Source: JAVWHX01 sp036639875
GTDB taxonomy: Bacteria; Bacillota_I; Bacilli_A; Erysipelotrichales; Coprobacillaceae
Length of the DNA: 23,416 nt
Direction of reading: 5' to 3'
NCBI GenBank assembly: GCA_036639875.1
Contig: JAVWHX010000036.1
Span: forward strand, 1-23,416
The position numbers and the translations under genes were made by a program. Of the stretch, positions 7,464-13,932 are shown in pieces (positions within the stretch are counted from its first letter, which is position 1; every line of letters starts with the position of its first letter). Under the pieces are notes generated by a model. It saw only the letters and a program-made list of their open reading frames with translations. It was not told where the DNA came from and searched no databases.

Positions 7464-8111
7464 ATGAAAAAAGATTTAACAGTTATTTTTGATTTAGATG
7501 GAACATTATTAAATACAGATTTGTTGATAAAGAAATCATTTGAACATGTTTTTAAAATATATAAACCAGATTATCAATTAAGTGATGAAGAATATCTTTC
7601 ATTTTTAGGACCAACTTTGTTGGCGTCTTTTAAGAGATATTTTCCATTAGATTTATGTGAAGAACTTATAGATTGTTATAGAGAATATAATCATGCTCAT
7701 CATGAAGATTTTGTGACGATTTATCCTACAGTTATAGAAACATTAGAAAAGTTAAAGCAAAAAGGTTATCCTTTAGCTGTTGTTACAACCAAACAAACAC
7801 AAGCTGCATTTATTGGCTTAGATTTATTCTCTATGCGTGATTATTTTGAGATGGTCATTGGGGTTGATTGTGTCAAACATGTTAAACCTGATCCTGAAGG
7901 AATATATAACGTAGTAGGAAAAACAAAGACGTCTAAAGCTATTATGATTGGTGATAATAGTAGTGATATATTAGCAGGTAAGAATGCTGATGTTTATACA
8001 ATTGGTGTAACTTGGTCACCTAAAGGAACAAAGGAAATGGAAGATTTACATCCAGATCTTATGATTGATCAAATGGATGAAATTATAGAATTTATAGAAA
8101 GGATTGATTAA
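7464..8111 (+). CDS. HAD-superfamily phosphatase, PpaX/phosphoglycolate phosphatase-like
   Basis: 215 residues, the length of PpaX (216). HAD motif I is FDLDGTLLNT with Asp10 and Asp12, motif II lies in VVTTK, the conserved Lys is in KPDPEG and motif IV is GDNSSDILAG. A helical C1 cap lies between motifs I and II. In Bacillus, PpaX hydrolyses pyrophosphate released by HPr kinase/phosphorylase and sits in a chromosomal neighbourhood near trxB, rapZ and whiA. The same grouping occurs here and is the main reason to prefer PpaX over a generic phosphoglycolate phosphatase. A TTG at 7458 would extend the frame by two residues but abuts GGAGG (7453-7457); ATG 7464 has correct spacing. trxB starts one base after the stop. 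Confidence 0.75.
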   Translation: MKKDLTVIFDLDGTLLNTDLLIKKSFEHVFKIYKPDYQLSDEEYLSFLGPTLLASFKRYFPLDLCEELIDCYREYNHAHHEDFVTIYPTVIETLEKLKQKGYPLAVVTTKQTQAAFIGLDLFSMRDYFEMVIGVDCVKHVKPDPEGIYNVVGKTKTSKAIMIGDNSSDILAGKNADVYTIGVTWSPKGTKEMEDLHPDLMIDQMDEIIEFIERID

Positions 8112-8112
8112 T

Positions 8113-9015
8113 ATGACAGATTTAGTAATTGTTGGTGCTGGACCAGCGGGTTTAACTGCAGCTTTATATGCTTCTCGTGCTGGAGCGAGTGTGATTGTTT
8201 TAGACGGTGGAGCGCCAGGAGGAAAATTGAATTTAACTGCTGAAGTAGAAAACTATCCAGGAACAATTCAAAAAGGTCCTGAACTTGCTTATTCAATGTA
8301 TGAACAATGTTTATCTTTTGGTGCGACTTATGAATATGGTTTGGTTAATCGTATCGAAGATAAAGGTGATAAGAAAGTTATTTATACTGATGATAAAGAA
8401 TATGAATGTCAGTATGTGTTTATTGCGACAGGAACAAAAGAAAGACACATGAATGTTCCTAATGAAGAAGAAATGAGTGGGCGTGGTGTTTCTTATTGTG
8501 CAGTTTGTGATGGTCCATTCTTTAAAGGAAAAAGAGTGTGCGTTGTAGGTGGTGGTAATTCAGCAATTGAAGAAGCTATTTATTTAAGTGATTTGGTAAA
8601 AGAAGTACATGTTGTTGTAAGAAGAGATGTCTTAAGAGCTGAAAAACATTTGATTTCAAAGATGGAATCTAAGGATAATATTTATATGCATTATTTAAAA
8701 AAACCTCATGCAGTTGAAGTGACTGATAATAAGGTAAGTGGTTTAATTGTTGAGGATTCTAAGACAGGTGAATTATCAACTATTTCTGTAGAAGGTATTT
8801 TTCCTTTTGTTGGATTAGATCCAGTGAGTGATTTTGTCAAAGATTTAGGGATATTAAATGAACAAGGATATATACTTGTCGATGAAAAACAAGAAACAAA
8901 GGCTCCTGGTATTTTTGCTGGGGGAGATATTTGTGAAAAACATTTAAGACAAATTGTAACGGCAGCAAGCGATGGTGCTGTTGCAGGTCAATATATTGCT
9001 TCATTAATAAAGTAG
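8113..9015 (+). CDS. trxB: Thioredoxin-disulfide reductase
   Basis: 300 residues, the usual size. The FAD-binding site is GAGPAG (8-13), the redox-active disulfide is CAVC (Cys129, Cys132), the NADPH-binding loop is GGGNSAIEEA (146-155) with the RRD motif after it, and the C-terminal FAD motif is FAGGDI. It transfers electrons from NADPH to thioredoxin in the cytoplasm. All catalytic features are intact, so I regard this as functional. The start is ATG 8113 with AAAGG (8098-8102) upstream; a TTG at 8104 in frame is less likely. It is the second gene after the PpaX-like phosphatase. It could also serve the thioredoxin-like lipoprotein at the left of the window indirectly, but nothing in the sequence shows this. 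Confidence 0.95.
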   Translation: MTDLVIVGAGPAGLTAALYASRAGASVIVLDGGAPGGKLNLTAEVENYPGTIQKGPELAYSMYEQCLSFGATYEYGLVNRIEDKGDKKVIYTDDKEYECQYVFIATGTKERHMNVPNEEEMSGRGVSYCAVCDGPFFKGKRVCVVGGGNSAIEEAIYLSDLVKEVHVVVRRDVLRAEKHLISKMESKDNIYMHYLKKPHAVEVTDNKVSGLIVEDSKTGELSTISVEGIFPFVGLDPVSDFVKDLGILNEQGYILVDEKQETKAPGIFAGGDICEKHLRQIVTAASDGAVAGQYIASLIK

Positions 9016-9037
9016 AATTAATATTTCTACTTTTTTT
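9010..9037 (+). terminator. Rho-independent terminator after trxB
   Basis: AAGTAGAA (9010-9017) pairs with TTCTACTT (9025-9032), seven-base loop, then a T run. It overlaps the trxB stop and separates trxB from the sigma-I operon. Confidence 0.85.
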
Positions 9038-9043
9038 CTTTGA

Positions 9044-9072
9044 ACCCCCAAAATATGGAAGTCAATCCCGTA
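9044..9072 (+). promoter_or_regulatory. Sigma-I-type promoter of the PepSY-sigI-rsgI operon
   Basis: ACCCCCAAAA (9044-9053) resembles the C-rich, A-tailed -35 element reported for SigI promoters, and CGTA (9069-9072) resembles their CGAA/CGTA -10. The gap between the last C and CGTA is 19 bases, and the start codon is 27 bases beyond. No sigma-A promoter is evident in the 62 bases after the trxB terminator. The operon encodes SigI itself, so autoregulation is the natural reading. The match is by eye against remembered consensus. Confidence 0.7.
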
Positions 9073-9099
9073 TGTATATAGTGAAAGGGAGGAATTCAT

Positions 9100-9891
9100 A
9101 TGTTAAAAGGATTAAAAATAATATTTGTAAGTTGTATGGCAATCGGAGCAACTGCATTTGCGTATCAAATGATAAATGTTCAAGATGTGCAAGCGGATGG
9201 TCAAAAGGTTCAAACAGCTAGTCAAAAAGATCAAACAGATGTTCAAGCAAGTGCGACTCAAGAAGTGGAGAAACAAGAAACGACTTTACCAAAACCTGTT
9301 ATAACTTCTACAACATCTTCAAAAGAAATCACTGCTGATAAGGCAAAAGAAATTGCCTTAAGCCAGGTTGGAGGGAAGTTCATTAGAAGTGTGAAGGATG
9401 ACGATGAGTATCATGTTTATATAGAGAAAGATGGATATAAGTATGATGTTGAAGTTGACCTTTACAAAGGGACTGTTGATGATGTAGAGAAAGAAAAAAC
9501 AAAGACAACTCAAGCAATCACAGAAGATAAAGCAAAACAATTGGCATTAGGTCAAGTAAATGGTAAGATTGTAGATATAAAAGCAGATGACGATGATTAC
9601 AATGTATACATAGAAAAAGATAATTATATTTATGAAATTGAAATTGATCGTTATCGTGGAACAGTAGATGAAATTGATAAAGAGAAAAAGCCTACAACTA
9701 CAGCTACAGTTATATCAAAAGAAAAAGCAAAACAGATTGCTTTATCAAAAGTCAATGGAACAGTGAGAGAAATTGATTATGATGACGATGATTGTCAATA
9801 TGATATCACAATCGATAAAGATATGATTGAGTATGAAATAAAGATTGATGCAAAAAGTGGAGGCGTACTAGAAATTAAAAAGGATGATTAG
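9100..9891 (+). CDS. Secreted or membrane-anchored protein with three PepSY domains
   Basis: 263 residues. An N-terminal hydrophobic segment (about 4-22) ends in a possible signal-peptidase site near Ala32, so the protein is exported or anchored outside. A Gln/Thr/Ser-rich linker of about 45 residues follows, then three PepSY repeats at about 76-132, 138-194 and 204-260. Each opens with a helix of the form AxxIALxxV-G, has an Asp cluster (DDDE, DDDD, DDDD) at the same place, then a VYIEKD..Y-like strand pair and a G-V or GTVD turn. PepSY domains are seen in peptidase propeptides and as extracellular inhibitors or sensors. Being first behind a sigma-I-type promoter, it is either a target or a partner of the SigI/RsgI signalling pair. 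GGGAGGA precedes the ATG; sigI begins 2 bases after the stop. Confidence 0.8.
   Translation: MLKGLKIIFVSCMAIGATAFAYQMINVQDVQADGQKVQTASQKDQTDVQASATQEVEKQETTLPKPVITSTTSSKEITADKAKEIALSQVGGKFIRSVKDDDEYHVYIEKDGYKYDVEVDLYKGTVDDVEKEKTKTTQAITEDKAKQLALGQVNGKIVDIKADDDDYNVYIEKDNYIYEIEIDRYRGTVDEIDKEKKPTTTATVISKEKAKQIALSKVNGTVREIDYDDDDCQYDITIDKDMIEYEIKIDAKSGGVLEIKKDD
9325..9879 (+). repeat. Three tandem PepSY-coding repeats
   Basis: Three units of 57 codons each (9325-9495, 9511-9681, 9709-9879) joined by short Thr/Lys-rich linkers. Similarity is clear at protein level but only moderate at DNA level, pointing to old duplication rather than a recent expansion. Confidence 0.75.
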
Positions 9892-9893
9892 TT

Positions 9894-10577
9894 ATGCAAG
9901 AGGAAATTTTAGAAGCGCGTAAAGATGAATATTCAAGAAATCGGTTTATTGAAAAATATAAACCTTTTCTTGCGAAATATGTCTCTACGCTTTCTAAAAA
10001 ATATGTATCCTATGGTCAAGATGAAGAATTATCAATAGCGTTACTTGCATTTAATGAAAGCATTGATCGTTTTGATGGGGAAGGAGTATTCTTTGAATAT
10101 GCCAAACTTGTTGTAAAGAGCCGTTTGTATGATTACTTCAAATCCAAAGATTATAGAAATCAATTACATAAAGAATCATTAGATGATACAAATGAAATCT
10201 ATTTAAATATAGGTTCTCAAGAACATTATAATCAAGAGCTTCACCAACAAAACTTAAAAGCAGAAATTGAGATTCTTACTCAAACATTGCAATATTATCA
10301 TATAGAGTTTAATGAGTTATATAGTTCTAGCCCTAAACATTTTATGAGTAAAAGACATATTGATCATATTATAGCGAGTATCTTAAGTAATCATGAATTA
10401 ACTTCACGGATTATTGATAAAGGACAACTGCCTATTCAACTCATAACTGAACAATATCATACAACAAAAAAGAAAATAGAACCTTATCGTAAGTATATCA
10501 TAGCCGTGATTATTATCTGTACAGGTCAATTTGAATTATTAAAAGAATTTATGCCAAGTGAGGTGACAAAGAAATGA
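9894..10577 (+). CDS. sigI: RNA polymerase sigma factor SigI
   Basis: 227 residues, a little shorter than Bacillus SigI (about 250). Residues 1-90 form sigma region 2 (YVSYGQDEELSIALLAFNE and the YFKSKDYR helix). Residues about 115-225 form the SigI-specific C-terminal domain, with the diagnostic segment IEFNELYSSSPKH (137-149) and the closing YRKYIIAVIIICTG. Normal sigma regions 3 and 4 are absent, as in all SigI. It directs RNA polymerase to promoters with a C-rich -35, and in relatives governs heat or cell-wall and polysaccharide responses. Its partner RsgI is encoded next and overlaps by 4 bases (ATGA). AAGGATG (9879-9885) is the ribosome site. Confidence 0.92.
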   Translation: MQEEILEARKDEYSRNRFIEKYKPFLAKYVSTLSKKYVSYGQDEELSIALLAFNESIDRFDGEGVFFEYAKLVVKSRLYDYFKSKDYRNQLHKESLDDTNEIYLNIGSQEHYNQELHQQNLKAEIEILTQTLQYYHIEFNELYSSSPKHFMSKRHIDHIIASILSNHELTSRIIDKGQLPIQLITEQYHTTKKKIEPYRKYIIAVIIICTGQFELLKEFMPSEVTKK

Positions 10578-11446
10578 AAAAAGGAATTATTGTAGAACTG
10601 AAAGACCAGTATACATTTGTGCTGTGTCATAATGCGAATATAAAAAGAATAAAAAGAGCATATAATCATGAAATAGGACAAGAAATTCAAGTATCTTCTT
10701 TGTCATTAAATAAGATAATTCCAATTGCATTAGTTTCTTGTATTGTTGTTTTGATGATATTTATGAATCCATTTCAAGATGCACAAACTGTCAATGCATT
10801 AAGTTATGTTTCATTAAAAGTTAATCCAGGCTTAATTCTTCAAGTGAATGACAAAAATAAAGTTGTAGCTATATCTTATACAAATAAAGAAGGACAACAA
10901 CTCACTCAATCAGTTGATCTTGTTAATCAAACATTAGAAGATTCAGTGATATTATTTATTGATTATTGTTTTGATAATCAATACTTTGATAATAATCAAA
11001 ATATTGATATCAATATCTTAAGTGACAACAATCAACAAATTAAAGACTTAGAACAACAAGTAAATGATATTATTAATCAGTATATTCAAAAAAGACAAGT
11101 GAAGCTTACAATTGCGATTGATAAAGTCTCAGATTCTCAACAAAAGGAAGCTCAAACTTTAGGAATACCTGATAGTAAAATCAAACTTATAGATTTGGTT
11201 CTTAAATATTATCCTAACTTCAAAAAAGATGAACTTGCAAAAATGAGTATTGATGATCTTGTTGATTATTTAGAAGATGCTGGTTTAGATGAAAAGATGC
11301 TAGATAAACTTGAAGATGACTTAGAGGAAAAAGAGGAATCTACAGGGTCAAAAGAACAGGATAAAGCAGATGATAATGACAATAATCATGATCAAGATGA
11401 CGATGATGATCATGATGAAGATGATGATGGAGAAGAAGACGATTAA
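10574..11446 (+). CDS. rsgI: Anti-sigma-I factor RsgI
   Basis: 290 residues. Residues 1-45 are an RsgI N-terminal SigI-binding domain (KKGIIVELKDQYTFVL). One membrane helix spans about 48-65. The external part (about 76-240) begins YVSLKVNPGLILQVN, the conserved RsgI segment, with an Asn84-Pro85 bond at the place where characterised RsgI proteins self-cleave before regulated proteolysis. The last 45 residues are very acidic (27 Asp or Glu), with runs of Asp and several His and Asn. RsgI holds SigI inactive at the membrane until an external signal triggers its degradation. Unlike clostridial RsgI proteins that carry carbohydrate-binding modules, this one ends in the acidic tail, so the signal may be a cation, a cationic peptide or a wall property; this is speculation. 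It overlaps sigI by 4 bases. Confidence 0.9.
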   Translation: MKKGIIVELKDQYTFVLCHNANIKRIKRAYNHEIGQEIQVSSLSLNKIIPIALVSCIVVLMIFMNPFQDAQTVNALSYVSLKVNPGLILQVNDKNKVVAISYTNKEGQQLTQSVDLVNQTLEDSVILFIDYCFDNQYFDNNQNIDINILSDNNQQIKDLEQQVNDIINQYIQKRQVKLTIAIDKVSDSQQKEAQTLGIPDSKIKLIDLVLKYYPNFKKDELAKMSIDDLVDYLEDAGLDEKMLDKLEDDLEEKEESTGSKEQDKADDNDNNHDQDDDDDHDEDDDGEEDD

Positions 11447-11470
11447 TCTTCTTTTCTTTTCATTTTTTTT
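11431..11470 (+). terminator. Probable terminator after rsgI
   Basis: AGAAGA (11434-11439) pairs with TCTTCT (11447-11452) around a seven-base loop, extendable by weak pairs on the outside, followed by TTTTC and then eight Ts (11463-11470). The stem starts inside the rsgI coding end. The stem is short and AT-rich. Confidence 0.55.
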
Positions 11471-11497
11471 GAAAAAAGAGTACACTTATGGTAGTAT
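11469..11497 (+). promoter_or_regulatory. Possible sigma-A promoter for rapZ-whiA
   Basis: TTGAAA (11469-11474) and TAGTAT (11492-11497) are 17 bases apart. The -10 matches only four of six positions; TATAGT at 11504-11509 is an alternative -10 without a good -35. The position, between a terminator and the rapZ start, is the main support. Confidence 0.35.
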
Positions 11498-11530
11498 ATT
11501 TGGTATAGTATTAGCGAGGAGAGTGAGAGT

Positions 11531-12379
11531 ATGGATAAGATTGAACTTGTTATTGTGACTGGTATGTCTGGGGCAGGAAAAACACAGGCAATGGCGATAT
11601 TTGAGAATATGGAGTATCAATGTATTGATAATTATCCGATTGGGCTATTAAATGAGTTTGGAGAGTTGCTTAGAACATCACCAAATTATTCTAAAGTTGC
11701 AATGGCGGTATCTTTAGGGGAAGCAATTTTTGCTGTACGTATATTATCAAATCTTGATTGGGTTGATTTAACTGTTGTCTTCTTAGATTGTGAAGATGAA
11801 GTTTTATTGTCTCGCTATAAACAAACAAGACGTTCTCACCCATTAATGATAGGAAATATGGCTTCATCTTTAACGGAAGCGATTAATTTTGAAAGAGAAT
11901 TAGCAGAGCCGATAGCTAAGCTTGCTAATGTTGTGATAGATACAACGAAGTTAAAACCAATAAAACTTCAAGATAAATTAGAAGCGTCTTTTCATAAAGG
12001 AAATAGAGAAGTTTTTAGAGTGACTTTTATATCATTTGGTTATAAACATGGTGTACCAAAGGATGCTGATTTATTATTAGATGTACGTTTTTTACCTAAT
12101 CCATTTTATATTGATGAATTAAGAAATAAAACAGGTAATGATAAAGAAGTTTATGATTATGTTATGGAACAAGAAGAAACAAAAGAGTTTGTTGAAAAGA
12201 CTGTTCAATATTATGATTATTTATTAAAAAAATATGATGAAGAAGGAAAGATGCAAATGATTATTGGAGTTGGTTGTACAGGTGGACAACATCGCTCTGT
12301 AACACTCGCTAATTATTTTGCTGAATATTATTCTAAGCATTATCAAGTTTATAGATGGCATAGAGATGCTGATCATTAA
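11531..12379 (+). CDS. rapZ: RapZ family nucleotide-binding protein (RNase adapter)
   Basis: 282 residues, normal length. The N-terminal P-loop is GMSGAGKT (11-18); the C-terminal domain carries DVRFLPNPFY and GCTGGQHRSV, both diagnostic of the RapZ/YvcJ family. In Escherichia coli RapZ senses glucosamine-6-phosphate or UDP-GlcNAc-linked signals and guides RNase E; in Firmicutes, which lack that small-RNA system, YvcJ binds nucleotide and has been tied to competence and metabolism. Acting in the cytoplasm, it may here link to the amino-sugar operon, but that is only inference. Start ATG 11531 has AGGAGAG at 11517-11523. whiA begins 14 bases after the stop; in Bacillus yvcK lies between the two. 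Confidence 0.93.
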   Translation: MDKIELVIVTGMSGAGKTQAMAIFENMEYQCIDNYPIGLLNEFGELLRTSPNYSKVAMAVSLGEAIFAVRILSNLDWVDLTVVFLDCEDEVLLSRYKQTRRSHPLMIGNMASSLTEAINFERELAEPIAKLANVVIDTTKLKPIKLQDKLEASFHKGNREVFRVTFISFGYKHGVPKDADLLLDVRFLPNPFYIDELRNKTGNDKEVYDYVMEQEETKEFVEKTVQYYDYLLKKYDEEGKMQMIIGVGCTGGQHRSVTLANYFAEYYSKHYQVYRWHRDADH

Positions 12380-12393
12380 GAGGGGGAATTGTT

Positions 12394-13341
12394 GTGATAT
12401 CTTTTTCTAGAGTTGTTAAAGAAGAAATTGTATTTAATGATTTTGATATTCCTTGTGAGAAATCAATTCTATGTGCAATGATCAAAATTGTTGGAACTTT
12501 ATCTTTAAATCAATCTGGATTATCATTAACACTTCGTACTGAAAATGCAAAAATAGCATCTAAGTTGCATAAGTTATTAAAAGATTTATATCAACCACAT
12601 ATTGAATTTAGAGTTTCAAGAAAAATGAAATTAAAGAAAAATAACATTTATGTTTTGATGGTTTCTAAAGCAAGAGAAATATTAGAAGATTTATATATGA
12701 TGGAAGGTATTGGTATTCAAATTATTCCGGATTCACGATTACTTATTAGTGATAATCAAAAAAGAGCGTATTTAGCTGGTGTGTTTCTAGCTTGTGGGAG
12801 TGTTAATAATCCTGATACATCTAATTATCATTTAGAAATGAGTGTTAATGAGGAAGAGTTTGCAGGTTTTATTGTGAGTTTAATGAATACTTATGAGTTA
12901 AATGCTAAGATTATTAAAAGAAGAAATAAGTTTATTATTTATTTAAAGTCTGCTGAAAAGATTGGTGATTTTTTAAGAGCTATTGGAGCTTCACAATCTG
13001 TTATGGATTTTGAAATGACGAGAATTGATCGTTCAATGGCAAACACAGTTAATCGATGGAATAATTGTGATATTGCAAATGAAGTGAAGGCGATGAGTGC
13101 TTCTAGTGCTCAAATTGCTGATATTGCTTATGTGATAGATAAGGCAGGAATTGAAATATTAGATAATAAGACAAGGCAAGTTGCTTTGTTGCGTCTAGAT
13201 AATCCTGAATTAACTTTGAATGAGTTGGCTGAAGTTTATTTGGATAAGACAGGGAAAACGATAAGTAAGTCTGGTTTGCATCATCGTTTTACAAAGATAA
13301 AAGAGGAAGCTCATAAATTAAAACAGATGGAGAATGATTAA
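12394..13341 (+). CDS. whiA: DNA-binding protein WhiA
   Basis: 315 residues, typical length. The N-terminal two thirds form the degenerate LAGLIDADG homing-endonuclease-like fold, including AGVFLACGSVNNPDTSNYHLEM-type conserved residues around 129-150. The C-terminus (about 225-310) holds a sigma-4-like helix-turn-helix with LRLDNPELTLNELAE and SKSGLHHRF. In Gram-positives WhiA is a nucleoid-associated protein or regulator influencing cell division and, in Streptomyces, sporulation. The start codon is GTG at 12394, supported by AGGGGG (12381-12386). It belongs to an operon with rapZ upstream and a small XRE gene downstream, with a probable coding overlap or 1-base gap to the latter. Confidence 0.93.
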   Translation: MISFSRVVKEEIVFNDFDIPCEKSILCAMIKIVGTLSLNQSGLSLTLRTENAKIASKLHKLLKDLYQPHIEFRVSRKMKLKKNNIYVLMVSKAREILEDLYMMEGIGIQIIPDSRLLISDNQKRAYLAGVFLACGSVNNPDTSNYHLEMSVNEEEFAGFIVSLMNTYELNAKIIKRRNKFIIYLKSAEKIGDFLRAIGASQSVMDFEMTRIDRSMANTVNRWNNCDIANEVKAMSASSAQIADIAYVIDKAGIEILDNKTRQVALLRLDNPELTLNELAEVYLDKTGKTISKSGLHHRFTKIKEEAHKLKQMEND

Positions 13342-13342
13342 T

Positions 13343-13567
13343 ATGGAGAATATTAATATTAAATTTGGAAAAAGAGTTAAAGAATTACGTATAGGTGAAA
13401 ATATTTCTCAAGAAGAATTAGCTTTTCGATGTTCGCTTTCTAAGAATTATGTATCTGATGTTGAAAGAGGAACAAGGAATATTACACTGAAGGTTGTTGA
13501 TAAGTTTGCTAAAGGTTTGAAAGTACCAACAAGTTATTTATTTAGATGGCATGAAGAAAATGAATAA
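13343..13567 (+). CDS. Small XRE-family helix-turn-helix regulator
   Basis: 74 residues, nearly all one Cro/cI-type helix-turn-helix domain (about 6-66): KRVKELRIGENISQEELAF, then the recognition helix SKNYVSDVERGTRN. There is no ligand-binding or dimerisation domain beyond it. ATG 13343 is preferred, with GGAG (13329-13332) upstream; the in-frame ATG at 13334 overlaps whiA and is too close to that site. It lies 1 base after whiA, suggesting co-transcription. The perfect inverted repeat at 13580-13604, just after its stop, is a candidate operator for it. Confidence 0.85.
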   Translation: MENINIKFGKRVKELRIGENISQEELAFRCSLSKNYVSDVERGTRNITLKVVDKFAKGLKVPTSYLFRWHEENE

Positions 13568-13579
13568 AGAGTTCATGTA

Positions 13580-13604
13580 TAGTTTATATTTTTAATATAA
13601 ACTA
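13580..13604. repeat. Perfect 11-base inverted repeat, candidate operator
   Basis: TAGTTTATATT (13580-13590) and its exact reverse complement AATATAAACTA (13594-13604) flank a TTT centre. No T run follows, so a terminator is unlikely. It lies between the XRE gene and the small membrane-protein gene, 21 bases before the latter's start codon. Confidence 0.6.
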
Positions 13605-13625
13605 GACTATAAAGGAGAAAAAATT

Positions 13626-13904
13626 ATGGGATATGGATGGATATATTTAGTATTTATTTTATTAATAGTAATGTTTTTAATGAGGTTCTTAATGCCGTTA
13701 CTTGTTTTGATATTTCCAATTTTAATGGTTTTATATATACTTAAGATACTTTTTGGATCTAAAAGAAAAACATATACACATACAACAACATATGATGAAA
13801 CATATTATAATCAACAATCAACAAATCAGAATCAGTCTCGTGATCCTAATGTTATTGATGTCGATTATACAGTTGTTGATGAAAAAGAAGATGACACTCA
13901 ATAG
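13626..13904 (+). CDS. Small membrane protein of unknown function
   Basis: 92 residues. Residues about 5-45 are very hydrophobic, with one long or two short membrane segments broken by Arg20 and Pro24/Pro31. After a basic patch (GSKRKTY) comes a polar, Thr/Gln/Asn-rich tail ending in PNVIDVDYTVVDEKEDD. Tails of the form IDVDYTVVDE recur in small Firmicute membrane proteins of unknown role, but I assign no function. AGGAG (13613-13617) is the ribosome site. It is followed 28 bases later by the double zinc-ribbon gene and probably shares a transcript with it. Confidence 0.65.
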   Translation: MGYGWIYLVFILLIVMFLMRFLMPLLVLIFPILMVLYILKILFGSKRKTYTHTTTYDETYYNQQSTNQNQSRDPNVIDVDYTVVDEKEDDTQ

Positions 13905-13912
13905 AGTGTTAT
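13891..13912 (+). other. Stem-loop at the end of the small membrane gene
   Basis: ACACTC (13894-13899) pairs with GAGTGT (13904-13909) around AATA, extendable to nine pairs with one G-U. The stop codon is in the hairpin. Only TATTGTTTT follows, so it may be a weak terminator or an mRNA-processing or stability element rather than a full stop. Confidence 0.45.
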
Positions 13913-13932
13913 TGTTTTAAGGAGGTAAAGAA

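Noticed and set aside
8108..8296. Minus-strand Leu/Gln-rich frame inside trxB
   Set aside because: Overlaps conserved FAD-binding codons of trxB; no ribosome site.
9358..9540. Minus-strand Cys/Phe-rich frame inside the PepSY gene
   Set aside because: Mirror of Lys/Glu-rich codons; no start signal.
11370..11558. Met/Ile-rich frame across the rsgI end and the rapZ start
   Set aside because: Out-of-frame reading of the GAT repeats that encode the Asp tail; it crosses a terminator.
13580..13604. Terminator after the XRE gene
   Set aside because: The perfect hairpin has no T run after it and lies 21 bases before the next start codon; an operator or mRNA element is more likely.
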